Positions 27,185 through 34,926 of a stretch of DNA of 64,000 bases are shown here, in pieces (the stretch's first letter is position 1; each line of letters begins with the position of its first letter). Source of the stretch: Megasphaera coli. GTDB lineage: Bacteria > Bacillota > Negativicutes > Veillonellales > Megasphaeraceae. The stretch covers positions 425,322 through 489,321 of the forward strand of contig NZ_FMIY01000002.1 in NCBI RefSeq assembly GCF_900095855.1. The letters are read 5' to 3'. The notes under the pieces are model-generated. The model saw only the letters and a list, made by a program, of their open reading frames with translations. It did not search any database and was not told the origin of the DNA. The position numbers were made by a program, and so were the translations under genes.

Positions 27185-27243
27185 GTGAATAATAAAAATT
27201 TTGAAAGGGACGAAATTCATCCCTGAAAAGTTCTTTTATTCAC
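27185..27243 (+). promoter_or_regulatory. Structured leader upstream of prdC
   Basis: GTGAATAA...AAAA at 27185-27197 pairs with TTTTATTCAC at 27234-27243, enclosing an inner AGGGA/TCCCT stem. The hairpin ends 27 bases before the prdC start. Upstream, TGTGATAAT (27163-27175 area) could be an extended -10. No T tract follows, so it is not a simple terminator. Role unknown; a leader or operator function is inference. Confidence 0.45.
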
Positions 27244-27270
27244 GAAATATATCTGGGAAGGGGGGTGAGA

Positions 27271-28566
27271 ATGAAAATGACAGAGATAAAAATACCACTC
27301 AGAATGCACGTCGGCGGTCCCTGTAAACCGATTGTCGAAGCAGGCGATCGCGTGAAGCGGGGACAGCTCATTGCCGAACCTGACGGGCTGGGTGCGAATA
27401 TTCACGCAAGCTATACGGGTGAAATCAAGGAAATTACGGACAACGAAATTGTCATTACGGCTGATGAAAATCAGGACTTTGATGAATATGTCCGTATTCC
27501 CGATACGAAGACGAACCTTGAAGCCATCGCGGCTGCAGGTGTTGTCGGTGCCGGCGGTGCCGGGTTTCCGACGGCTGTTAAGCTGAAGACGGAAATCCCC
27601 GAGGGTGCATTTATTGCCAACGCAGCGGAATGTGAACCGCTTTTGGCTCACAACATTCATCAAATCGAAGAAGATGCGGCACAACTGGTTCGCGGCGTCA
27701 AGTACTGTATGGAAATTACAAAAGCGCCGAAAGCGTATATCGCTATAAAACCGAAGCATAAAAAAGCGGTCATCGAATTGATTAAAGCGACAAAAGACGA
27801 ACCGTATATTGACGTCTTCCGTTTGCCCGATATGTATCCGGCCGGTGATGAACGCGTTATCGTTCGCGAAGTCATGGGTATCGAATTGGAACCCGGTCAG
27901 TTGCCCGGCACGGTAGGAGCCTGTATCGACAACGTGGAAACGATCAAGAACATTGTTCAGGCAATTGAAGAACGTAAGCCCGTTATCGATAAAGATGTCA
28001 CCGTTTCGGGGCGCGTACAACGCAAGGAATCGGTTTACGTCAATGTACCTATCGGCACCCCGATGAAGGTTTTGATCGATAAATCGGGCGGTTTTGTTAA
28101 CCCCCACGGTGAAATCGTAATCGGCGGTCCCATGACGGGAAGACCCGGCTCGGAAGACTCTCCGGTCACCAAGACGAGCGGCGGGTGTCTCGTTGCAATG
28201 CCGTTTCCTCAGGAAAAACGCAAAGCGGGCATTCTTATTTGTGAATGCGGCGGTTCGGAAGAACGGCTGACACAAATTGCCGAATCGATGGGTGCCGAAG
28301 TAGTTTCCAAAGAACGTTGCAAGAGAATGGTAGAAGTTAATGGACGATACAGATGCGGCTTACCGGGGATATGTCCCGGCCAGGCGGAAAAGGTCATGGC
28401 CTTGAAACGAGGCGGTGCGCAAGTATTAGTAGTCGGAACCTGCTCCGAATGAACGAACACCGTTATGGGTGTAGCTCCTAGGTTAGGAGTTCCGGTTTAT
28501 CATCATACAGACCATGTTCTGCGAGCTGACGGTCACAAGCTGTATCGGTCATTACCATCCACTTAA
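27271..28566 (+). CDS. prdC: PrdC, proline reductase-associated electron transfer selenoprotein (in-frame TGA = Sec)
   Basis: An RnfC-like protein supplying electrons to D-proline reductase. VGAGGAGFPTAVKL and NAAECEPLLAHN are the RnfC-type flavin/NADH-binding signatures, and CRCGLPGICPGQ looks like a cysteine cluster. A TGA at 28450-28452 would end it at GTCSE, but the frame continues as TNTVMGVAPRLGVPVYHHTD and on to TAA at 28564, 37 more residues. Selenocysteine-containing PrdC proteins are known from clostridia. Read through, it has 431 residues, with Sec at 394. Tandem hairpins follow the TGA. Start ATG 27271 follows AAGGGGGG. First gene of the operon. Confidence 0.9.
28453..28489 (+). 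promoter_or_regulatory. Candidate bacterial SECIS of prdC
   Basis: Directly after the TGA come two small hairpins: ACACC/GGTGT (28457-28472) and CTCCTA-GGT-TAGGAG (28475-28489). The second has a GGT apical loop 22-37 bases past the TGA, the distance and loop character expected of a SelB-binding element. Which one SelB binds is not known. Confidence 0.6.
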
Positions 28567-28590
28567 ATTTTCACAAGGAGGATTTAACGA

Positions 28591-30510
28591 ATGTCTATTA
28601 CAGCTGAAACAGCGCAAGAACATGCAAAAGATCCTGCAGTATTATGCTGCCGCGCTGAAAGCGGTACGGTATTGTCCGCTTCCAACTTGGAGGATCCCAA
28701 TATTTTCCCGGATTTGGAAGAATCCGGCTTGCTGACAATTCCCGATAATGTATGCCACATCGGCGAAGTTATCGGTGCAACACTCAAAGTAACGGCAGAT
28801 TCTCTCGTTGCTTTAACTCCCGATATGCTCGACGGCCTTCAGGCTATGGAAGCTCCTGCAGCGGCAGCTGCGGCACCTGAAGAAAAAACGGCAGAGGCCG
28901 CACCTGCAGCTGCAGACGTAGCGGCAGCTGTTCCGGTTGCAGGCGCTGCGGTAGCAACTGTAGGCGGCTCCGTACGTATTCATATCGGTGAAGGGAAGAA
29001 TATCGATCTCGAATTTCCTCTCGGCGGCGGTATTGCGGCTCCCGCGGCTGCAGTTCCGGCAGCAGCTGCAGCGGCAGGTGCCACTTCGGCGGCAACCGGT
29101 GAAGCCGTGGCGGCAGTAGCTGCCGAGTCCGCTCAGGAACCCGTTAAGGTTCGTGCACTTCGTCATGACCACTTGAAGATTGAAAATGTCGTCTTCGGCG
29201 ATGAAACGAAAATTGAAGGTACGACGCTGACAATCCGTAAAGACGGTATTTGTGAAGAAGCCGTTGAAACACAGGAACTCGTTGAACAACTCGAACTCGA
29301 TATCATCACGCCGGACCGTTACGGTGAAGTTTCCAATACGATTATGGACGTACAGCCGATTGCCACGAAAATGGAAGGCGATTTGGGTGAAGGCATTACC
29401 CGTGTATTGGACGGCGTAGTTTTCGTCGTATCCGGTACGGATCATGACGGCGTTCAAATCGGTGAATTCGGTTCTTCCGAAGGCGAAATGGACCGCAACA
29501 TCATGTGGGGCCGTCCGGGTGCTCCCGACAAGGGTGAAATCTTCATTAAGACGAACGTAACCATCAGAGCGCATTCCAACATGGAACGCCCCGGTCCTTT
29601 GGCGGCGCACCGCGCATCCGATTACATTGCGCAGGAAATTCGTGAAGCAATTAAAAAAGCGGATGATTCGTTGGTAGTTGAAAAAGAAGAAATCGTTCAA
29701 TATCGTCGCCCCGGTAAACCCAAGGTTCTCGTTATCAAAGAAATCATGGGACAGGGTGCGATGCACGATAATCTGATTCTGCCGGTTGAACCGGTCGGTA
29801 CGTTGGGCGCAAAACCGAACGTCGACCTCGGCAACCTGCCCGTATTGCTCAGCCCGCTTGAACTCGTCGACGGCGGCATTCATGCGTTAACCTGCATCGG
29901 GCCCGCTTCCAAAGAAATGTCCCGCCATTACTGGAGAGAACCGCTGGTTCATTTGGCAATGCGCGATGAAGAAATCGACTTGGTCGGCGTCATGCTCGTA
30001 GGTTCTCCTCAGGCCAACTCCGATAAGTTCTACGTTTCTCGCCGCGTCGGCCAGACCGTTGAATGCATGGGCATTGACGGTGCTATCGTAACGACGGAAG
30101 GTTTCGGCAATAACCACGTTGACTTCGCATCTCATATCGAACAAATCGGTAAACGCGGTGTCAAAGTTGTGGGCGCTTCGTATTGTGCCGTTCAGGGCGC
30201 CTTGGTTGTCGGCAATAAGTACATGGGTGCCATGTGCGACAACAACAAGTCCAAGCAGGGCATCGAAAACGAAATCCTGTCCAATAACACGCTCTGCGAA
30301 GAAGATGCCGTTCGCCAGCTCGCTATGCTCAAAACCTTGCTCGGCGGCGGTGAAATTAAGGCTGCGGAACGTAAATGGAACAATAACGTCAAGCTGAACA
30401 ACATTGAAATTATTGAAAAGACGACGGGCAAGAAAGTTCCTCTCGTAGATAACGAACAAGTATTGCCGAAGAGCAAGAAGCGTCTTGAAAAATACGAACC
30501 GGAAGCATAA
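28591..30510 (+). CDS. prdA: D-proline reductase proprotein PrdA
   Basis: A 639-residue proprotein of D-proline reductase, which reduces D-proline to 5-aminovalerate in Stickland fermentation. In this family PrdA self-cleaves before a cysteine that becomes the pyruvoyl cofactor; the matching site here is HALT|CIGPASKEMSRHYW, with Cys at residue 435. The N-terminal ~85 residues form a separate domain, followed by two alanine-rich linkers (about 87-127 and 148-180). ATG 28591 follows AAGGAGG. It acts with the selenoprotein PrdB. Confidence 0.96.
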   Translation: MSITAETAQEHAKDPAVLCCRAESGTVLSASNLEDPNIFPDLEESGLLTIPDNVCHIGEVIGATLKVTADSLVALTPDMLDGLQAMEAPAAAAAAPEEKTAEAAPAAADVAAAVPVAGAAVATVGGSVRIHIGEGKNIDLEFPLGGGIAAPAAAVPAAAAAAGATSAATGEAVAAVAAESAQEPVKVRALRHDHLKIENVVFGDETKIEGTTLTIRKDGICEEAVETQELVEQLELDIITPDRYGEVSNTIMDVQPIATKMEGDLGEGITRVLDGVVFVVSGTDHDGVQIGEFGSSEGEMDRNIMWGRPGAPDKGEIFIKTNVTIRAHSNMERPGPLAAHRASDYIAQEIREAIKKADDSLVVEKEEIVQYRRPGKPKVLVIKEIMGQGAMHDNLILPVEPVGTLGAKPNVDLGNLPVLLSPLELVDGGIHALTCIGPASKEMSRHYWREPLVHLAMRDEEIDLVGVMLVGSPQANSDKFYVSRRVGQTVECMGIDGAIVTTEGFGNNHVDFASHIEQIGKRGVKVVGASYCAVQGALVVGNKYMGAMCDNNKSKQGIENEILSNNTLCEEDAVRQLAMLKTLLGGGEIKAAERKWNNNVKLNNIEIIEKTTGKKVPLVDNEQVLPKSKKRLEKYEPEA

Positions 30511-30530
30511 AACTTCTGCGGAGACAGATA

Positions 30531-30824
30531 ATGGCTGAACACGAGTTAAGGTACATGTCCAGTGAGTCCATGTACGAAGGAGTTATTGTGGAACTGCATG
30601 ACGGCAGCGTCGGCATCGACTTGAAAGGCCGCTTGGGCCACTTGCGCATACCGAAACGCATGATTATCTCCGATTACGATTTGAAGCTCGGACAGGAAGT
30701 GGGGTTTCTCATGTCCTACCCGGAAGTCTTCAACGAAGAACCGGCGGAACATTATGTGAAAGCTATCGAGTACAGGGATAAGCTTCGCGAAGAAGCGAAG
30801 CGCAAAAACTCTGAAAGCAAATAA
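30531..30824 (+). CDS. Small conserved protein between prdA and prdB
   Basis: A 97-residue soluble protein, MAEHELRYMSSESMYEG..., predicted mostly beta with a charged helical C-terminus. A small gene at this position recurs in clostridial proline reductase operons (I believe the CBO2463/CBO2479-type family), but I know no assigned function. It begins 20 bases after prdA with GGAGACAG upstream and ends 18 bases before prdB, so it is clearly part of the operon. Its conserved position suggests a role in reductase assembly or cofactor maturation; that is inference. Confidence 0.78.
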   Translation: MAEHELRYMSSESMYEGVIVELHDGSVGIDLKGRLGHLRIPKRMIISDYDLKLGQEVGFLMSYPEVFNEEPAEHYVKAIEYRDKLREEAKRKNSESK

Positions 30825-30842
30825 GAGAGGAGACAAATTGTT

Positions 30843-31568
30843 ATGAGTTTAACAGTTTTTGAAGGCTTACAGTCCGAGATTTATGTGCCTATTACACCTA
30901 AATCCGTCTTCACGCCTGTAACCAAGCCTTTAAACGAAATGGTCATCGCCCTTGCATCCGCTTGCGGTGCCCATCTGAAAAGCGACAAACGCTTCAATCT
31001 TGCAGGGGACACGAGTTTCCGTGAAATCCCCGATTCGACGCCGACGAGCGAATTGATGATCTCTCACGGCGGTTACGACAACAGTGATGCAAACAAAGAC
31101 ATTAACTGCATGTTCCCCCTTGACCGGCTGCATGAGCTTGCGGCGGCAGGATTCATTAAGGGAACGGCTCCGACCCACTTCGGTTTCATGGGCGGCGGCG
31201 GCGACCAGGAAGCATTTAAAGAAAAGACCGGTCCCGAAATCGCTAAGAGACTGAAAGAAGAAAACGTCGACGGCGTTATTATGACAGCCGGGTGAGGTAC
31301 TTGCCACAGAACTGCCGTGATCGTGCAGAGAGCTATTGAAGAAATCGGTATCCCGACTATCATTATTGCAGCATTGCCGCCTGTTGTACGTCAAAACGGT
31401 ACACCGCGCGCTACGGCTCCTATCGTTCCGATGGGTGCGAACGCTGGCGAACCGCATAATATTGAAATGCAGACGGGCATCGTCAAGGACACGCTTATCC
31501 AGCTTGAAGAAATTGAAACGCCGGGTAAGATCGTTCCCTTGCCGTATGAATATGTAGCGCAAATCTAA
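30843..31568 (+). CDS. prdB: D-proline reductase selenoprotein subunit PrdB (in-frame TGA = Sec)
   Basis: The catalytic selenoprotein subunit. The frame runs from ATG 30843 to a TGA at 31293-31295 and continues without break to TAA at 31566. Around the TGA it reads MTAG-U-GTCHRTAVIV, the known PrdB selenocysteine context; Sec is residue 151 of 241, close to the Sec152 reported for the clostridial enzyme. Sec attacks the alpha carbon of the PrdA pyruvoyl-bound D-proline, then reforms through the nearby Cys (U-G-T-C). AGAGGAG precedes the start. Confidence 0.96.
31296..31335 (+). promoter_or_regulatory. Candidate SECIS of prdB
   Basis: Within 40 bases after the TGA, CTGC (31312-31315) can pair with GCAG (31325-31328) around a CGTGATCGT loop, the size and distance typical of bacterial SelB-binding hairpins inside the coding region. 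The exact fold needs modelling. Confidence 0.45.
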
Positions 31569-31608
31569 TTTGTTGTTGCGAGATACTTTGGAAAAGCAGG
31601 TGTTGAAT

Positions 31609-32346
31609 ATGCATGGTGAACCGTTAAAGATCAAGGTTTTTCATATGGAAGACGTACGGTTGGGGACATCCTTTAAATTGGAACCGAAGCGTCTGACCGT
31701 GCCGGAACACTTTGATCATGCATGCGAAATGATTGAACAGCTGAAGATTCAAGTATTACCTCCGCATCAGCACGATGTAGAAACCAACACCATCATGGAT
31801 GTGATTCCCATATCCACGAAGGTGTTGGGCCCCATCGGGGCAGGTATTACCCATACGTTGACCGGTGTGTATGTCGTCGTGTGCGGCGCTATTGAAGACG
31901 GCGAGCAGCTACATGAATTCGGTTCGTCCGAAGGTATACTCAAAGAGAATATGAAGTTTGACAAAATAGGTACACCGCGAGATAATGATTATATCATTCT
32001 TATAGATGCGCTTGTGAAAAAAGGTACTGCTTTTACTCGTGAAACCTGTATGAAAGTATTTGAACTCGTAGATAATTATATTCAGGAAATCAGGGAGCCC
32101 TTAAAGCTTCTTGACGGGCGTGACGCAGTGGAATCGCATACGTATACGGAGAATTATCATCCCGGTAAGCCGAAAGTCGCCGTTATTAAAGAAGTGGCCG
32201 GCCAGGGCGCCATGTACGATACCTTGGTATTTCCTCTTGAGCCGAGCGGGTTTAAAGGGGGAGTATCCATCATTGATATGAACAATATGCCGGTTCTGTT
32301 GTCGCCGAACGAATATCGTGACGGCGCAATCCGTGCAATGGATTAA
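31609..32346 (+). CDS. prdD: PrdD, homologue of the PrdA N-terminal chain
   Basis: A 245-residue protein from ATG 31609, preceded by AGCAGGTG. Its sequence follows the PrdA beta-chain block by block: TNTIMDVIPISTKV against NTIMDVQPIATKM, LHEFGSSEGIL against IGEFGSSEGEM, HPGKPKVAVIKEVAGQGAMYD against a PrdA stretch with KPKVLVIKEIMGQGAMHD, and LLSPNEYRDGAIRAMD at the very end. It stops exactly where PrdA is cleaved. Known component of clostridial prd operons; its biochemical role is unsettled. Confidence 0.9.
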   Translation: MHGEPLKIKVFHMEDVRLGTSFKLEPKRLTVPEHFDHACEMIEQLKIQVLPPHQHDVETNTIMDVIPISTKVLGPIGAGITHTLTGVYVVVCGAIEDGEQLHEFGSSEGILKENMKFDKIGTPRDNDYIILIDALVKKGTAFTRETCMKVFELVDNYIQEIREPLKLLDGRDAVESHTYTENYHPGKPKVAVIKEVAGQGAMYDTLVFPLEPSGFKGGVSIIDMNNMPVLLSPNEYRDGAIRAMD

Positions 32347-32373
32347 TCGGAACGGGAAAGTGGAGGTGTCGTT

Positions 32374-32847
32374 ATGGGTATCGGACCGTCAACAAAGGAA
32401 ACGTCCAAACATTATTTTCAGGATCCGCTGATTGATGTATTTGCCGATGATCCGGAAATTGATTTTCGAGGTGTCATCGTCGTAGGAACTCCGCAGGACA
32501 ACAGGATGAAGCATCTTGTCGGCCAGCGCGCTGCCGTGTGGCTCAAGGCCATGGGCTGCGCCGGTGCGGTTATCTCCGCCGACGGCTGGGGCAATTCGGA
32601 TGTCGATTTCGCCAATACGATGCAGCAGGTCGGAGATCGCGGAATCAGTATTGTAGGGCTCAAATTCATAGGCAAACAGGCGAAGTTCGTTGTAGAAAAC
32701 AAGTATACCGACCGAGTCTTGGACATGAATAAATCGGCCGAAGGTATTGAGACGGAGATAGTCGGGGAAAATGCCGTAGACAGGATTGATGCGATTAAGG
32801 CTTTAGCAGCAATCAAATTAGTGATGCGCAAAGATAAGAAGTTTTAA
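32374..32847 (+). CDS. prdE: PrdE, homologue of the PrdA C-terminal chain
   Basis: A 157-residue protein aligned with the PrdA alpha chain. MGIGPSTKETSKHYF corresponds to TCIGPASKEMSRHYW, so the start Met occupies the Thr and Gly the pyruvoyl-forming Cys position; no pyruvoyl group can form here. Further matches: GVIVVGTPQ/GVMLVGSPQ, SADGWGNSDVDFA/TTEGFGNNHVDFA. Start ATG follows GTGGAGGTG. PrdD and PrdE together therefore represent a PrdA-like pair encoded as two genes. Confidence 0.9.
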   Translation: MGIGPSTKETSKHYFQDPLIDVFADDPEIDFRGVIVVGTPQDNRMKHLVGQRAAVWLKAMGCAGAVISADGWGNSDVDFANTMQQVGDRGISIVGLKFIGKQAKFVVENKYTDRVLDMNKSAEGIETEIVGENAVDRIDAIKALAAIKLVMRKDKKF

Positions 32848-32868
32848 AACGACAAGGGAGGTAAAAAC

Positions 32869-33888
32869 ATGAAGTATGCAAGAATGCTTACAGCCATCGA
32901 TTCGCATACGGCCGGTGAAGCGGCACGCCTGATTATCGGCGGCGTTACGAAATTCCCGGGCAAGACAATGGCTGAAAAGAAGATTTATCTGGAAAAACAC
33001 GAAGATAACTTGCGTAAAGCCGTTATGCTCGAGGCAAGAGGGCATCAGGACATGTTTGGCGCATTTATTTGTGAGCCCGTCCATGATGAAGCCGACTACG
33101 GTATTATTTTTATGGATTCCGGCGGATATCTGAACATGTGCGGCCACAATACGATTGCCGCTATGACGGCTGCCGTTGAATGCGGCTGGGTTCATGTCAA
33201 ACCCGGCGATCGGGAAGTACCGGTTGTACAGGATGCTCCTGCAGGTATTATTCGCGGTCATGTTCATTTGAAAGACGACTATGTTGTCGATTCCGTATCT
33301 TTTGAAAATGTCGAATCCTTCTTGTACAAAGAAAACGTAGAGGTCGATGTTCCCGAACTGGGTAAAAAAATTCATTGTGACATTTCTTTCGGCGGCAGCT
33401 TTTTCGCTATTTTGCCGGCAACGGAAGTAGATCTCGATATTTGCCCGGAAAACGCGAGCAAGTTCTCTAAAATCGGCCTGATCATCCGTGATGCCGTCAA
33501 TAAACAGGTTGAAATTCAGCATCCTACCTTGGAACACATCAAGACGGTCGACCTCGTTGAATTTTACGGACCGCCCAAGAGCTCCGACGCAACGTATCAG
33601 AACGTTGTCGTCTTCGGTGAAGGATCTGTCGACCGTTCTCCCTGCGGCACCGGGACAAGCGCAAAAGTTGCTACGCTCCATGCCAAAGGTGAATTAAAGG
33701 TCGGGGAACACATTATTTATGAAAGCATTTTAGGTACAAAATTCAAAGGTGAGGTCTTGAAAGAAACGACTATTGCCGGTCGTAAGGCTATTATTCCGAG
33801 AATTACGGGATCTGCTTACATTAACGGCTTTAATACGTTTTTAGTGGATCCGGACGATCCCTTAAAAGACGGCTTTATCCTTGGCTAA
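32869..33888 (+). CDS. prdF: Proline racemase PrdF
   Basis: A 339-residue PLP-independent racemase converting L-proline to D-proline, the substrate of PrdA/PrdB. Both catalytic thiols are present: motif I YLNMCGHNTIAA and motif II DRSPCGTGTSAK. A Cys in both positions marks racemases; trans-3-hydroxyproline dehydratases have Thr in the second. Start ATG 32869 follows GGGAGG. It lies 21 bases after prdE. Confidence 0.96.
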   Translation: MKYARMLTAIDSHTAGEAARLIIGGVTKFPGKTMAEKKIYLEKHEDNLRKAVMLEARGHQDMFGAFICEPVHDEADYGIIFMDSGGYLNMCGHNTIAAMTAAVECGWVHVKPGDREVPVVQDAPAGIIRGHVHLKDDYVVDSVSFENVESFLYKENVEVDVPELGKKIHCDISFGGSFFAILPATEVDLDICPENASKFSKIGLIIRDAVNKQVEIQHPTLEHIKTVDLVEFYGPPKSSDATYQNVVVFGEGSVDRSPCGTGTSAKVATLHAKGELKVGEHIIYESILGTKFKGEVLKETTIAGRKAIIPRITGSAYINGFNTFLVDPDDPLKDGFILG

Positions 33889-33906
33889 TATTAGGGGGTT
33901 ATTCTT

Positions 33907-34821
33907 ATGGTAGTTAATGTATTACTCGGTTTATTAGGGATTTTATTTGTTTACTACTTTATTTTCTATGTACGCGATTTGATGAATCATAAAGGTGATT
34001 GGGGCGAAGGCAATGTGCCTATCAACCTTTTCATCGGTTTTATTACGAACTTCCTTGATACGTTGGGGATCGGTTCTTATGCGACGACGACAATGCTGCT
34101 CGGCGTGACGAAGCAGCTCAAGAGCGACAAGCTTCTGCCCGGCACGTTGAACGTTGCCGATACGATTCCCGTATTGATCGAAGCGTTCCTCTTCATCTCT
34201 GTTGTAGAAGTCGAATCGGTAACGTTGTTTTCCCTGATCATTGCAGCTATTATTGGCGCTGTTATCGGCGGCAAGACCGTTCCGAACCTTTCAGAAAAGA
34301 AAGTACAGACTTACTTGGGCTTCGCACTGCTCATTACGGCACTTCTTATGCTCGGCAAACAGCTCGGCCTCATGGCTTTCCTCGGCACGGGCAACACGGC
34401 TATGGGCTTGGAAGGACCGAAACTTATTCTTGCAGTCGTGTTGAATTTGATCTTCGGTGCCTTGATGACCATCGGCTGCGGTTTGTACGCACCTTGCATG
34501 GCTATGGTTTATCTTCTCGGTTTGAACCCGATTGTAGCATTTCCCGTTATGATGGGTTCCTGCGCGGCACTCATGCCCGTTGCATCCAAGGAATTCATCG
34601 TTTCCGGCGTATATGCACGTAAAATCAGCGTTATCATTGCAATCAGCGGGATTTTCGGTGTCGTCGTGGCAGCTAAACTGGTTCAGAGCATGGATCTCAA
34701 CATCCTTACGTGGCTCGTCATTATCGTTGTTATTTACACGGCCTTCATGTATATTCGTAAAGGCCTGAAGAATAAAGAAGAAGCGGCTCCTGCAGGAGAA
34801 GATGACAACTTCCAGGGCTAA
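33907..34821 (+). CDS. TSUP (TauE/SafE-like) membrane permease
   Basis: A 304-residue membrane protein with about eight hydrophobic helices arranged as two repeats (NFLDTLGIGSYATTTMLLG near residue 50 and LYAPCMAMVYLLGLNPIVAF near 200), the pattern of the TSUP family (sulfite/organic anion exporters). The C-terminus is short and acidic. It starts 18 bases after prdF with AGGGGG and precedes a terminator, so it is the last prd-operon gene. Export of 5-aminovalerate or transport of proline or selenium/sulfur oxyanions are all conceivable; nothing in the sequence decides. Confidence 0.8.
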   Translation: MVVNVLLGLLGILFVYYFIFYVRDLMNHKGDWGEGNVPINLFIGFITNFLDTLGIGSYATTTMLLGVTKQLKSDKLLPGTLNVADTIPVLIEAFLFISVVEVESVTLFSLIIAAIIGAVIGGKTVPNLSEKKVQTYLGFALLITALLMLGKQLGLMAFLGTGNTAMGLEGPKLILAVVLNLIFGALMTIGCGLYAPCMAMVYLLGLNPIVAFPVMMGSCAALMPVASKEFIVSGVYARKISVIIAISGIFGVVVAAKLVQSMDLNILTWLVIIVVIYTAFMYIRKGLKNKEEAAPAGEDDNFQG

Positions 34822-34854
34822 AAGCCGAGATTTTTCAGTATAAAGTGCTGATGA

Positions 34855-34894
34855 AAAACCCGATTTCTATTATAATAGGAATTGGGTTTTTTAT
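34855..34894 (+). terminator. Terminator of the prd operon
   Basis: AAAACCCGATTTCTAT pairs with ATAGGAATTGGGTTTT across a four-base loop; a T-rich tail follows. It closes the prd operon and separates it from selB. Confidence 0.88.
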
Positions 34895-34926
34895 TTTGGC
34901 ACCTATGCGCGTGGAGGAAATGAAAT

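Noticed and set aside
27075-27264. Sigma-54 promoter before prdC
   Set aside because: No GG-N10-GC pair with the expected flanks was found; only a weak extended -10 candidate.
27217-28275. Long open frame (352 codons) on the minus strand opposite prdC
   Set aside because: It is antisense to the well-supported prdC, has no ribosome site and unusual residue composition; a codon-bias shadow.
28813-29883. 356-codon minus-strand frame opposite prdA
   Set aside because: Shadow of the prdA codon pattern; Cys/Arg-rich low-complexity product with no recognisable domain.
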